From Bacteroidales bacterium (lineage in GTDB: Bacteria > Bacteroidota > Bacteroidia > Bacteroidales > F082), in assembly GCA_024400455.1 (NCBI GenBank), contig JAKSMU010000015.1:1-46018 (forward strand): DNA of 46,018 nt, in the 5' to 3' direction. Each line of letters starts with the position of its first letter. Positions within the stretch are counted from its first letter, which is position 1. A model generated the notes under the pieces. The model was not told the DNA's origin. It saw nothing but the letters and a program-made list of their open reading frames with translations, and did not search any database. This document shows, one piece after another, positions 23,899-32,385 of the stretch. A program made the position numbers and the translations under genes.

Positions 23899-24774
23899 AT
23901 GGAAACATCTGTGGAAAAAGTAATTGACTTGCGAAAAGTGTTCACGGCAAAGGTGCCTAAACTGATGAAACACATGCCGGAATGGGCTTTCCGAAGAATT
24001 CAGCGTTTGTTGCATGAGGATGACATCAACGACATCTTGGTCCGGTTCAAGGACTTGCAAGGTGTTGAGTTCATCAATGCTGTCGTTCAGGATTTCAATT
24101 TGAAATTGGTCTTGAACGGAACGGAGAACTTGCAGGCAGGTCAACGCATCGTCGTGGCATCGAATCATCCTTTGGGTGGCTTGGATGGCATGGCGCTTAT
24201 TGGTGTGGTTGGCAATCATCGTGGCGAGGTGATCACTCCGGTCAACGATTTCTTGACCTTCGTGCCCAACTTGCGTCCAATCTTTATTCCGGTTAATAAG
24301 GTGGGTAACGATGTCGCCAATAGAAAGGAAAACATCAGGGTTTTCAACGAAACTTTCGAGGGCGATGCTACGGTATGCTATTTCCCTTTCGGACTCTGCT
24401 CGCGTAAAACCAAAGGCGGCAAAATCATGGATCTCGATTGGAAAAAGACTTTTGTGACCAAGGCGAAGGCCTACCAGCGCGATGTGGTCCCTGTTCACAT
24501 TGATGGACGCAATTCCAACTTTTTCTATAACCTGGCTCGAATCCGTAAGTTTTTGCATATCAAGGTGAACATTGAAATGGCCTTTTTGGTTGATGAACTG
24601 TTCAAACAGCGCAACAAGACCTTGACCATCACCTTCGGCAAACCGATACCTTATCAGTCTTTTGACAAACGGTTTACGGATGCCCAATGGGCTGAAAAAC
24701 TAAGAAGATTCTCATATAATCTGCCAAATGATCCTAATCAGGCTTTTGACCCTCAAAAAGAATATGAAATATGA
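23899..24774 (+). CDS. glsA: PlsC-like O-acyltransferase, probable GlsA
   Basis: 291-aa acyltransferase of the lysophosphatidic acid acyltransferase superfamily. The motif ASNHPLGGLDG has His and Asp separated by five residues instead of the usual four (HX4D). Further family features are VCYFPFGLCSRK and the late TITFGKPIPYQSF. The 4-nt overlap with a GNAT-type N-acyltransferase gene matches the glsB/glsA pair that Bacteroides thetaiotaomicron uses to make glycine lipids, where GlsA adds the second fatty acyl chain to N-acylglycine. Substrate assignment is by recalled homology and context; ornithine or other aminolipid synthesis remains possible. Confidence 0.7.
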   Translation: METSVEKVIDLRKVFTAKVPKLMKHMPEWAFRRIQRLLHEDDINDILVRFKDLQGVEFINAVVQDFNLKLVLNGTENLQAGQRIVVASNHPLGGLDGMALIGVVGNHRGEVITPVNDFLTFVPNLRPIFIPVNKVGNDVANRKENIRVFNETFEGDATVCYFPFGLCSRKTKGGKIMDLDWKKTFVTKAKAYQRDVVPVHIDGRNSNFFYNLARIRKFLHIKVNIEMAFLVDELFKQRNKTLTITFGKPIPYQSFDKRFTDAQWAEKLRRFSYNLPNDPNQAFDPQKEYEI

Positions 24775-25727
24775 TTCAGCGTATAATTGACCCAGTTCCG
24801 GTCGAACTGATTGAAAAGGAACTGACTCCCGACAAGTTGTTCCGTAAGACGAACAACCGTGGCAACGAGATTTATGTTTTCTCGGCCTTTAATGCGCCCA
24901 ACACGATGCGTGAAGTGGGACGTTTGCGTGAAATCAGTTTCCGTGATTCTGGCGGTGGAACGGGACAGGATTGCGACCTCGATGAGTTCGATGTCTGCCA
25001 GGAGAATTGCTTCCATCAGCTGATTGTTTGGAATCCGGTCGACAAGGCTATCGTTGGCGGCTATCGTTTCCTGTTTTGCGACGGTTTGCCTGTCAACGAA
25101 CAGGGGCAAGTCAACACGCCAACAGCTGAGTTGTTTCATTATTCGGAGCGTTTCGTAAAGGAATATCTGCCTTTTACGATTGAATTGGGCCGCTCGTTTG
25201 TGCAACCTGATTATCAGCCGTCTAAGAGTCTGGCAAAGGGTCTTTATTCTCTTGATAACCTCTGGGACGGATTGGCATCGCTGCAAGACCTTTATCCTAC
25301 GGCAAAGTATTATTTCGGCAAGGTCACGATGTATCCTCAGCTCGAAAGGCAGTCGCGCGACATGATCCTTTATTTCATGCAAAAGCATTTCCCTGATACG
25401 GAAGGCTTGATGCATCCTCTGCCTCAATACGATTTGCCGATCACTATGGATAGGAAGGAACTGGAAAGCATTTTCACTTCCGATTCGTATCGTGACGACT
25501 ATAAGGTTTTGACGAAGTGTGTCCGGGATAGGGGAGCTTCTGTCCCTCCTCTGGTAAATGCCTACATGAGCCTTTCGTCGACCATGCGTTCGTTCGGAAC
25601 GGCTTTGAATCCTCCTTTCGGTAATGTTGAGGAGACTGGCATCTTGGTCACGATTGCCGATATGTATCAGGATAAGATCGAGCGTCATTTAACATACGAG
25701 AAAAACGAAAATTTCATTTTTAGCTGA
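24771..25727 (+). CDS. glsB: GNAT-fold N-acyltransferase, probable GlsB
   Basis: 318-aa protein of the hemolysin/OlsB-like acyl-ACP N-acyltransferase group. Recognisable stretches are [28 protein letters not shown] [13 protein letters not shown], and [14 protein letters not shown], the region that binds the acyl donor. In B. thetaiotaomicron GlsB N-acylates glycine as the first step of glycine-lipid synthesis; that specificity is inferred here. It overlaps glsA by 4 nt and engB by 1 nt, so the three are translationally linked. Confidence 0.7.
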   Translation: MIQRIIDPVPVELIEKELTPDKLFRKTNNRGNEIYVFSAFNAPNTMREVGRLREISFRDSGGGTGQDCDLDEFDVCQENCFHQLIVWNPVDKAIVGGYRFLFCDGLPVNEQGQVNTPTAELFHYSERFVKEYLPFTIELGRSFVQPDYQPSKSLAKGLYSLDNLWDGLASLQDLYPTAKYYFGKVTMYPQLERQSRDMILYFMQKHFPDTEGLMHPLPQYDLPITMDRKELESIFTSDSYRDDYKVLTKCVRDRGASVPPLVNAYMSLSSTMRSFGTALNPPFGNVEETGILVTIADMYQDKIERHLTYEKNENFIFS

Positions 25728-26353
25728 TGATTATTAAGAAATCTTATTTTTTGTGTAGCAATACCAAATTCGACAAACTGCCCAAGGACAACATGCCTGA
25801 ATATGCTTTCATTGGCCGTTCCAATGTGGGCAAGTCGTCATTGATCAATATGTTGGTCCAGCGCAAGGACTTGGCGAAGACTTCGTCGAAGCCAGGAAAA
25901 ACCATAACAATCAATCATTTTGTGGTGAACGATGAATGGTATCTGGTCGACTTGCCGGGTTATGGTTTTGCACAGCAGTCGAAAAAAATGCGCGATGACT
26001 GGCGCATCATGTTGAACAATTACATCTCTCGTCGTCGCAATCTGATGACGACTTTCGTCCTTGTCGATTCGCGTATCGAACCGCAAAACAGCGACATTGG
26101 TTTCATGGAGTGGCTGGGCGAAAACCAAGTGCCTTTTGTAATTGTTTTCACAAAAACTGACAAACTGTCGAAAACGGAACTGAACACCAATGTGGAGGCT
26201 TACAAAAAGCGTCTCCTGCAGGATTGGGAAGAGCTGCCGCCTATCTTCATCACTTCATCGGAAAAGAAGGTCGGCCGTGACGAAATCCTTGACTATATCG
26301 ATCAGCAAAATGCTGAACTGCAGGAATATCTGAAGACAAACGGACTTAAGTAA
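25727..26353 (+). CDS. engB: Ribosome biogenesis GTPase EngB (YsxC/YihA)
   Basis: 208-aa TRAFAC GTPase needed for 50S subunit maturation. Motifs: G1 GRSNVGKSS at residues 30-38, G3 DLPGYG at 75-80, G4 TKTD at 142-145, and G5 ITSSEKK. Length and motif order are typical. The ATG overlaps the glsB stop by 1 nt (TGATG), and a strong terminator follows. Confidence 0.95.
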   Translation: MIIKKSYFLCSNTKFDKLPKDNMPEYAFIGRSNVGKSSLINMLVQRKDLAKTSSKPGKTITINHFVVNDEWYLVDLPGYGFAQQSKKMRDDWRIMLNNYISRRRNLMTTFVLVDSRIEPQNSDIGFMEWLGENQVPFVIVFTKTDKLSKTELNTNVEAYKKRLLQDWEELPPIFITSSEKKVGRDEILDYIDQQNAELQEYLKTNGLK

Positions 26354-26390
26354 TCAATTAAAAAACTGAGGCCTTGTGCCTTAAATGAAC

Positions 26391-26430
26391 AAAAACAGGC
26401 TGACCCATCGGGCCAGCCTGTTTTGTTTTG
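26391..26430. terminator. Terminator after engB, shared with the DUF4294 gene
   Basis: AACAGGCTG-CCC pairs with GGG-CAGCCTGTT and is followed by TTGTTTTG. A-runs on the left side make it usable on the minus strand as well, where the DUF4294 gene ends at 26437. Confidence 0.87.
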
Positions 26431-26436
26431 TCTTCT

Positions 26437-27129
26437 TTAGATTGCTCCCAAGTTGAGCAGCGTCACGATGGTCTCGATTTTGTCGTCTTCAGGGTTCAGC
26501 ATGGGATTGTATTCCGTTTTCAGATTGTAGCCCCAAAGCCTTGCAAAACCTTGGTAGAACAAAGCCCTGACTTTTCCTCTCAGTTCTTGCAATACCTTAT
26601 AGGATGTGTCGCCGGTTTCGCGGTCAATCAGGCGGATGAGAATGGCTCCTTGCGTCATGGTGAGGTCTTTCAACTCGGCAGTGTACTGATCCGTAATGTC
26701 TTTTTCGGCCTGTTTCATCATTTGCTTGCGTTCGGCATCGTTTCTTGCTGCCAACAGCAGGGTGTCGTATTCGTGGAATTTCTGTCCGGCAAGTTTTGCG
26801 TATGGATAGGCCTTCCTGACATTGCGCACCAAGCGACGTCCTGAGGCGGTTTCAGTGATTTCGTAATAGTGGTTCATCAGGTTGATGTTGACTTCGGGCA
26901 GATTGACAAACAGCAAGGTGTCGCCATTTTCGTCAATCCTGCCGTAAACCACGCTCACTTTGCTTTGGTCGCTTGAAAAATCAATCACACTGGGTGTAGC
27001 AGGGACTTTTTCTGCGGGTTTAACTGCAATCTTTTTGATTTTGATTTTGCCTGGGGTATTGCTTGCCAATTGTGCAGAGACATTCATGCTGAGTAATGCA
27101 AGAATAAATATGAAAGCAATTTTTTTCAT
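26437..27129 (-). CDS. DUF4294 family exported protein
   Basis: 230-aa protein with a signal peptide (residues 1-19, ending VSA-Q), a Lys-rich segment, then a domain starting DENGDTLLFVNLPEVNI that I recognise as DUF4294, a Bacteroidetes-specific family of unknown function. The remainder is helical and charged. The gene follows clpX on the minus strand but is separated from it by a terminator, and I see no TAnnTTTG box directly upstream. Confidence 0.72.
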   Translation of the reverse strand: MKKIAFIFILALLSMNVSAQLASNTPGKIKIKKIAVKPAEKVPATPSVIDFSSDQSKVSVVYGRIDENGDTLLFVNLPEVNINLMNHYYEITETASGRRLVRNVRKAYPYAKLAGQKFHEYDTLLLAARNDAERKQMMKQAEKDITDQYTAELKDLTMTQGAILIRLIDRETGDTSYKVLQELRGKVRALFYQGFARLWGYNLKTEYNPMLNPEDDKIETIVTLLNLGAI

Positions 27130-27174
27130 GACGATTCAAGTTTATGATGTCTTTTTAATTGCAAGTTCTGTGCC

Positions 27175-27212
27175 AAAAAAAACGGTTGCCCTTTTTGGGG
27201 CAACCATTTTGT
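27175..27212 (-). terminator. Intrinsic terminator after clpX
   Basis: GGTTGCCC and GGGCAACC flank a short A-rich loop and are followed on the minus strand by GTTTTTTTT. It lies about 30 bp beyond the clpX stop. Confidence 0.9.
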
Positions 27213-27237
27213 TCATCAATACAGCTTTGCGGAGCAA

Positions 27238-28473
27238 TCAGTCGCCTGCATGAAGTTTGGCGATTCCTGATTTGTTGAGCTTTTGCTCTGCATATTCGCG
27301 TGTTACGACCAGTTCTTTCTTGGTCTTTTCCGATGGCATTTCAAACATGGCATCGCTCAGGATGGCTTCCATGATGGAACGCAATCCACGGGCGCCTACC
27401 TTGAATTCCACGGCTTTTTCCACGACGAAGTCCAAGGCTCCTTCTTCCACGATGAGGTTGATGTCATCCATCTTGAAGAGTTTCTGGAACTGTTTCACGA
27501 TGGCGTTCTTCGGCTCGGTCAGGATGCGCTTCAAAGCGGCTTCGTCAAGCGGATTGAGGTGGGTGATGATCGGCAGACGGCCAACGATTTCCGGAATGAG
27601 ACCGAATTTCTTGAGGTCGGCAGGGGCAAGGTATTGCAGCATATTGCTCTTGTCGAGGACTTCGGTCGTGTCGCTGCTGTAGCCAATCACGTTGGAACGT
27701 TTTCTCGAGGCAATGATGCGTTCGATGCCGTCGAAAGCGCCACCTGCAATGAAGAGGATGTCTTTCGTGTTGACAGGAATCATCTTTTGTTCAGGATGCT
27801 TTCTGCCGCCTTGTGGCGGAACATTCGAAACAGTGCCTTCCAGGAGTTTCAGCAAAGCCTGCTGAACGCCTTCGCCCGACACGTCACGCGTGATGCTCGG
27901 GTTGTCGCTCTTGCGGGCAATCTTGTCGATTTCGTCGATGAAGACGATGCCGCGCTCAGCAGCAGCCACATCGTAATCAGCGGCTTGCAGCAACTTGACG
28001 AGGATGTTCTCCACATCTTCACCTACATAACCGGCTTCGGTCAAGACAGTGGCATCGGCAATGGCGAATGGCACGTTGAGCATCTTGGCGATGGTGCGGG
28101 CCATCAGGGTCTTGCCTGTGCCGGTCTCGCCTACGAGAATCATATTCGATTTCTCAATCTCGACTTCGTCGTCAGTAACTCTTTGGCTGATGCGCTTGTA
28201 GTGGTTGTAGACGGCAACGGCCAAAGTGCGTTTGGCTTCGTCTTGTCCGATGACATACTGGTCAAGGAAAGCCTTGATTTCCTGAGGCTTCTTCAATGAA
28301 AATCCAGACAAGGGATTGCCCTTGCCTGAATTTCCAAATTGTTCCTTAACGATGAGATAAGCTTGTTCTGCGCATTTTTCGCAAATCTTGGCGTCAAGTC
28401 CTTCAATGAGGAGTCTCACCTCACTGGATTTTTTGCCGCAAAATGAGCAGACGCCTCCTTTTTTAGTCGCCAT
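27238..28473 (-). CDS. clpX: ATP-dependent Clp protease ATP-binding subunit ClpX
   Basis: AAA+ unfoldase that feeds substrates to ClpP. The 411-aa protein has the zinc-binding N-domain with Cys9, Cys12, Cys31 and Cys34, Walker A GETGTGKT at residues 115-122, Walker B IVFIDEID around 176-183, and an arginine-finger region. The gene starts 2 bp after the clpP stop. Confidence 0.97.
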   Translation of the reverse strand: MATKKGGVCSFCGKKSSEVRLLIEGLDAKICEKCAEQAYLIVKEQFGNSGKGNPLSGFSLKKPQEIKAFLDQYVIGQDEAKRTLAVAVYNHYKRISQRVTDDEVEIEKSNMILVGETGTGKTLMARTIAKMLNVPFAIADATVLTEAGYVGEDVENILVKLLQAADYDVAAAERGIVFIDEIDKIARKSDNPSITRDVSGEGVQQALLKLLEGTVSNVPPQGGRKHPEQKMIPVNTKDILFIAGGAFDGIERIIASRKRSNVIGYSSDTTEVLDKSNMLQYLAPADLKKFGLIPEIVGRLPIITHLNPLDEAALKRILTEPKNAIVKQFQKLFKMDDINLIVEEGALDFVVEKAVEFKVGARGLRSIMEAILSDAMFEMPSEKTKKELVVTREYAEQKLNKSGIAKLHAGD

Positions 28474-28475
28474 GC

Positions 28476-29147
28476 TTATTTCTTTATAAGTACTTCGTCA
28501 ATCATGCCGTATTCCTTGGCTTCCGATGCAATCATCCAGTAGTCGCGGTCGGAGTCTGCCCAAACCTTGTCGTAAGGTTGGCCTGAGTGGTGGGCGATGA
28601 TTTCGTAAAGTTCCTTCTTCAGTTTCTGAATTTCGCGAGCTGTGATTTCAATCTCGGTGGCCTGACCTTCCACACCGCCCATAGGCTGGTGGATCATGAC
28701 GCGTGAGTGAACCAATGCGGAACGCTTTTTAGGAGCGCCTGCGCAAAGCAGAACGGCTGCCATCGAAGCGGCCATGCCGGTGCAGATGGTGGCGACATCA
28801 GGCTGAATGAACTGCATGGTGTCGTAGATGCCTAAACCTGCGTAAACGCTGCCGCCAGGTGAGTTCAGGTAAATCTGGATGTCGCGCTTCGGGTCGGTCG
28901 ATTCGAGGAAGAGCAACTGGGCTTGGATGATGTTGGCCACATAGTCGTCGATGGCGGTGCCAAGGAAGATGATGCGGTCCATCATCAGACGTGAGAACAC
29001 GTCCATCTGGGCCACGTTGAGTTGGCGTTCTTCAATAACGGTTGGCGAGATGTAACCGTTGTTGTTGATTCTTGAAATGTACTGTTCCAAACCCAATGGG
29101 TTGATGCCCAAGTGCTTGGTAGCATACTTTTGAAATTCGTTGTTCAT
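28476..29147 (-). CDS. clpP: ATP-dependent Clp protease proteolytic subunit ClpP
   Basis: Serine protease subunit of the ClpXP complex, 223 aa. Ser128 in GMAAS and His153 in VMIHQPMGG are the catalytic pair, with the third residue in the ADSDRD segment (198-202). The N-terminal extension of about 30 residues is a common Bacteroidetes feature. It lies 25 bp after tig and 2 bp before clpX. Confidence 0.97.
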   Translation of the reverse strand: MNNEFQKYATKHLGINPLGLEQYISRINNNGYISPTVIEERQLNVAQMDVFSRLMMDRIIFLGTAIDDYVANIIQAQLLFLESTDPKRDIQIYLNSPGGSVYAGLGIYDTMQFIQPDVATICTGMAASMAAVLLCAGAPKKRSALVHSRVMIHQPMGGVEGQATEIEITAREIQKLKKELYEIIAHHSGQPYDKVWADSDRDYWMIASEAKEYGMIDEVLIKK

Positions 29148-29172
29148 AAATGGTTCTGTTTTTTAGTTAGTA

Positions 29173-30525
29173 TTATTTTGCTTCGTTGGCCTTCTTGAGG
29201 CTTTCGATATAGTCTTCGTAAGTGGTCTCTTTGTAGGTGACTTTCATGTGTTCTTTCAGGAACTGGGTCATCTTGATGTCGGCGAGCTGGTTCTTGGCGT
29301 TGTTGATCTGCTCTTCTTCCTTCATCATGTTGTTGACGATGCTGTCGAGGCGGCCCTTCATTTCGTCATCGAGGGTAGCGTAGTCGATGCCAGGGAAGAT
29401 CTGCTTGAGCACGAAGGCGCGGAGTTCTTCGTCCTTAACAACCAGTTCCATGTTGTCCTTCACGATGGCGTCTTCGATGATCTGCCAACGCAAGCCTTTT
29501 GCATAGTTGCTTTCGTAGTTGGCTTCAACGTCTTCGGCAGTGATGTTGTTCTGGCCGTTTTCAACGATCCAACGCTTCAGGAATGCATCCGGCAGGTTGA
29601 ACTTCACATCGCTGACGAGCTTTTCAATCATCTGGTTGAAGAGGATCTGGTCGGTTTCGTTGACATACTGCTTTTCCATTTCTTCCTTCACGGCAGCCTT
29701 GAAAGCGTCAAGTTCCTTGATGCCCTTGCCTGGGAACACTTTCTCGAAGAATTCTTCGTTGAGTTCCGGCTTTTCTTCGCGGGTAGCGTCGTCGATGATG
29801 ATGTTGAAATCGCTGTCGGCTGGAGCGTCTTCGCCCAAAACCTTAGCGGCTGCTTCGTCTGAACCGAGAGCCTTGGCGAAATTGAAGATGAATTCAGCAC
29901 CGACTTCCTTGCCGATGAGCATGTCCTTCGATGCCTGGTCCTTAATCTGGTCCATGTGGAAGAAGAGACTCTTCTTGAAGCCATTTTCGACTTCCTTGCC
30001 GTCTTCGGCTTCGCAAACCTTCAGTTCGAGCTTGTCGTTTTCACCGACGGTTTCAGCGTGGACGATGTTAGGATTTCTTTCGATGATGGTGTCGATGGTC
30101 TTGTTGACTTCTTCTTCAGAAGCGAGCACCTTAGCGGCTTCGATTTCCATGCTGGCAAGGTCGACTTTCACCTCTGGTCTGATGGCTGCTTCGAAGCAGA
30201 AATCCATGTCGTCCTGCTTGTCGAGGTCGGCTGGCTGCTGGTCAGGGTCGTTGAGCGGGTAACCGAGCAGGTTGAGGTTGTTGTCAGTGATATGCTTGTT
30301 GAGGTTTTCTGAAACGATGTCGTTCAGGGCTTCCATCTTGGCTTGTGTGCCATACATCTTCTTAATCATGCCCATCGGAACCATGCCTGGACGGAAACCT
30401 GGCATGTTGGCCTTTTGTCTCAGACCTCTTAATATTTCGTCTAATCTTTTTGCGTAATCTTCCTTAGTAACGCTCATCTTAATGGAGATAAGGTTTTCTC
30501 CTTTTTCTGTCTGTACAATATTCAT
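29173..30525 (-). CDS. tig: Trigger factor
   Basis: Ribosome-associated chaperone, 450 aa. The N-terminal ribosome-binding domain contains MPGFRPGMVPMGMIKKMYG, which corresponds to the GFRxGxxP signature. The middle region is acidic and does not preserve clear FKBP active-site residues, as is common in Bacteroidetes trigger factors, so prolyl isomerase activity is doubtful. The C-terminal half is helical. It leads the tig-clpP-clpX unit and sits 30 bp after a tRNA-Leu gene. Confidence 0.93.
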   Translation of the reverse strand: MNIVQTEKGENLISIKMSVTKEDYAKRLDEILRGLRQKANMPGFRPGMVPMGMIKKMYGTQAKMEALNDIVSENLNKHITDNNLNLLGYPLNDPDQQPADLDKQDDMDFCFEAAIRPEVKVDLASMEIEAAKVLASEEEVNKTIDTIIERNPNIVHAETVGENDKLELKVCEAEDGKEVENGFKKSLFFHMDQIKDQASKDMLIGKEVGAEFIFNFAKALGSDEAAAKVLGEDAPADSDFNIIIDDATREEKPELNEEFFEKVFPGKGIKELDAFKAAVKEEMEKQYVNETDQILFNQMIEKLVSDVKFNLPDAFLKRWIVENGQNNITAEDVEANYESNYAKGLRWQIIEDAIVKDNMELVVKDEELRAFVLKQIFPGIDYATLDDEMKGRLDSIVNNMMKEEEQINNAKNQLADIKMTQFLKEHMKVTYKETTYEDYIESLKKANEAK

Positions 30526-30554
30526 TTTATATCTTATTGATTTTCTTTAATTTG

Positions 30555-30636
30555 TGCGGATGAAGGGACTCGAACCCTTACTTCTTCCGAAACTAGATCC
30601 TAAGTCTAGCGCGTCTACCAATTCCGCCACACCCGC
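30555..30636 (-). tRNA. tRNA-Leu (anticodon UAG)
   Basis: The minus strand folds as a type II tRNA. The acceptor is GCGGGTG with CATCCGC (one G-U pair), the D-arm has GCGGAATTGGTAGACGC, the anticodon stem-loop CTAGA-CTTAGGA-TCTAG reads UAG, a variable arm follows, and the T-arm has GGTTCGAGTCC. CCA is not encoded. No terminator separates it from tig. Confidence 0.95.
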
Positions 30637-30659
30637 GTGTAGGCTAATTTTTGAGGGTG

Positions 30660-30667
30660 CAAAGATA
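30660..30667 (-). promoter_or_regulatory. -7 promoter element for tRNA-Leu (and possibly tig-clpP-clpX)
   Basis: TATCTTTG on the minus strand is an exact TAnnTTTG match, followed by CACCCTC. It ends 23 bp upstream of the tRNA 5' end. Confidence 0.65.
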
Positions 30668-30698
30668 CGATAATTATATTAATATAAGGTGTTTTGCC

Positions 30699-31841
30699 CT
30701 AGTTTTTTACGTCGAGGGCATCGCGAAGGGCGTTTCCGACGAGCATGAAAGCCAAAACCAAGAGCATGATGGCAATGCCGGGAAGGATAGCCAAGTAGGC
30801 GGCATCGAGGATGATGAAAGCATAGTTTTCCTTGATCATGCTGCCCCACGATGGCATGGGGGGCTGGACGCCAATGCCCAGGAAACTCAAGCCGGCTTCC
30901 AAAAGGATGGCCGAAGCGAAATTGGCCGCCGAAACCACGATAATCGGGTTGATGATGTTGGGCAAAATATGTTTGAAGATGATTCTGATGTCCTTGAACC
31001 CCAATGCCTTTCCTGCCTCAACGAAGGTTGTCTCGCGTATGGAGAGAATCTGTCCGCGCACGATACGCGCCACCTCGACCCACATGGTCAGGCCGACGGC
31101 AATGAAAACTTGCGCTATGCCTTTGCCCAAGGCAAACGTGATGGCGATGACCAAAAGCAGGGTAGGGATGGACCACACCACATTGATGAACCACACCACC
31201 ACATCGTCGACTTTGCCGCGGAAGAATCCGCCCAGACTGCCGACGGTGATGCCGATGAGCAGACTGAGGAACACGGCAATGAAACCAACGGTCAAGCTGA
31301 TGCGGCTGCCCAAGACAAGGCGGCTGAGGAAATCGCGACCGAACTGGTCGGTGCCCAAAAGGAACTTCTGGTGTTTCGTGCAGTGGCGCAGAATGTAGTT
31401 CTCGGCATCGGCTTGAGAGCTGAAGTTTTTCTTCGTAATCTCTTGGTTGCTATAGGTTTCAGTCCTGACAGCACCACTCTGTTCCGGGTTGAAAAGGAAT
31501 ACTTCCGTCTGCGAATCGCTGACTCTCAAACTGTCGTATGGGACGAAGATGTAATCGTCGGGCTTGCCTTGCAGCAGGGTCTTGAAGAACGACTGCTTCG
31601 GATTGGGTTTCTCTTTCGGAATCAGCAGCATGTCAACCTCGAAACCGGGTTTCTGTGTGCTGAGTTCCAGCAGCTGGCGGTTGGCATTGGGTGTCGGATC
31701 GGGAATGAAACAGTAAGCGAAAAGGGCCAGCAGAGCAAAAACGATGATGAAAAAGGAGGCCGCCATGCCTAGCTTGTTCTTGCGGAACCGTTGCCAGGCA
31801 AGGGCTTTGGGTGATTGTATCTGTGTCTTTTCCTTTTCCAT
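30699..31841 (-). CDS. Peptide-type ABC transporter permease (DppC/OppC family)
   Basis: Inner-membrane permease, 380 aa from the Met of MEKEKTQ. An upstream Met at 31856 lies inside the predicted -7 box and is rejected as start. Residues 20-45 form the first helix, followed by a periplasmic insertion of about 110 residues, then LLGTDQFGRDFLSRLVLGSR, the usual DppC motif. The EAA loop EAGKALGFKDIRIIFKHILPN contacts the ATPase. No partner permease, ATPase or binding protein is adjacent, so it must work with subunits encoded elsewhere. Substrate unknown, probably peptides or nickel-like solutes by family. Confidence 0.87.
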   Translation of the reverse strand: MEKEKTQIQSPKALAWQRFRKNKLGMAASFFIIVFALLALFAYCFIPDPTPNANRQLLELSTQKPGFEVDMLLIPKEKPNPKQSFFKTLLQGKPDDYIFVPYDSLRVSDSQTEVFLFNPEQSGAVRTETYSNQEITKKNFSSQADAENYILRHCTKHQKFLLGTDQFGRDFLSRLVLGSRISLTVGFIAVFLSLLIGITVGSLGGFFRGKVDDVVVWFINVVWSIPTLLLVIAITFALGKGIAQVFIAVGLTMWVEVARIVRGQILSIRETTFVEAGKALGFKDIRIIFKHILPNIINPIIVVSAANFASAILLEAGLSFLGIGVQPPMPSWGSMIKENYAFIILDAAYLAILPGIAIMLLVLAFMLVGNALRDALDVKN

Positions 31842-31853
31842 GATTTTATGGCA

Positions 31854-31861
31854 CAAAAATA
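31854..31861 (-). promoter_or_regulatory. -7 promoter element for the ABC permease gene
   Basis: TATTTTTG on the minus strand is an exact TAnnTTTG match 12 bp upstream of the chosen ATG (31841). The leader would be under 10 nt. Confidence 0.6.
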
Positions 31862-32372
31862 GGAAATATTCTGATGATAAAATAAGGGAACTCTATACTT
31901 GATGGCACAAAAAGTTCTTGCCGCTTCCCTCCACTGTTTCTTTTGACAAAAACAAAAAAAACACTCTTGCGGGATGAGCTCTTTCAGAGCCTTCATGCCA
32001 CCAAGACAACCCAAAGGCTCAAGCCAGGCTTAGCCTTTGATTTGCCTTGACGGCATAATTCCCTGCGGGTCTTTCATCCCACAAGAGTAAAAAACAACAA
32101 AAACCTTGCCCGAAAAACATTTTTCAATAGGATGGAACTTTGGTTTCTGAAGGACTTTGTTTTTCATGTTTTTTACTTTGCCAGCAATTTGGCCGACAGG
32201 CTGCTGGGGAGGTGAAGGACAGGACGTCAAGCTTGCTTGAACGGCATGGGATTCGCCTACACGGCATATTCGCCTAGCGAATGGATTGATGGCAAAGTGT
32301 TTTTATTGTTTTTGTTTGTGCCAACAGGTAAATAAGTCCCTAAAATAAAAACCTTCCAAGGAGATAAATCCC
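31862..32372. other. Gene-free region with nested inverted repeats
   Basis: About 510 bp without a supported gene between divergent promoters. It contains an outer inverted pair of A-rich 20-mers (31946-31965 and 32296-32315, 19 of 20 matching), an inner pair ACTCTTGCGGGATGA/TCATCCCACAAGAGT (31963-31977 and 32074-32088, 14 of 15 matching), and a small palindrome ATTCGC-CTA-GCGAAT at 32268-32282. The heptamer ACGGCAT recurs at 32050, 32241 and 32261. The open frames crossing it show no family features. Confidence 0.6.
31946..32315. repeat. Long-range inverted repeat pair
   Basis: The 20-mer at 31946-31965 (ACAAAAACAAAAAAAACACT) recurs inverted at 32296-32315 with one mismatch. The low complexity reduces its weight, but the inner, more complex inverted pair at 31963-31977/32074-32088 supports real symmetry. 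It could be the skeleton of a small mobile repeat. Confidence 0.5.
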
Positions 32373-32380
32373 TACCTTTG
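32373..32380 (+). promoter_or_regulatory. -7 promoter element abutting the amidohydrolase start
   Basis: TACCTTTG is an exact TAnnTTTG match, and its last base is only 6 bp before the ATG at 32386. The transcript would start at or within a few bases of the start codon. Confidence 0.6.
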
Positions 32381-32385
32381 CAGGC

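Noticed and set aside
23746..24687. 313-codon and 311-codon minus-strand frames opposite glsA and glsB
   Set aside because: Both are shadows of recognised acyltransferase genes; composition is rich in His, Arg and Gln as expected of antisense translation.
31842..31856. Longer start of the ABC permease (MCHKI...)
   Set aside because: The alternative ATG falls within the -7 promoter element; the next Met gives a usual family N-terminus.
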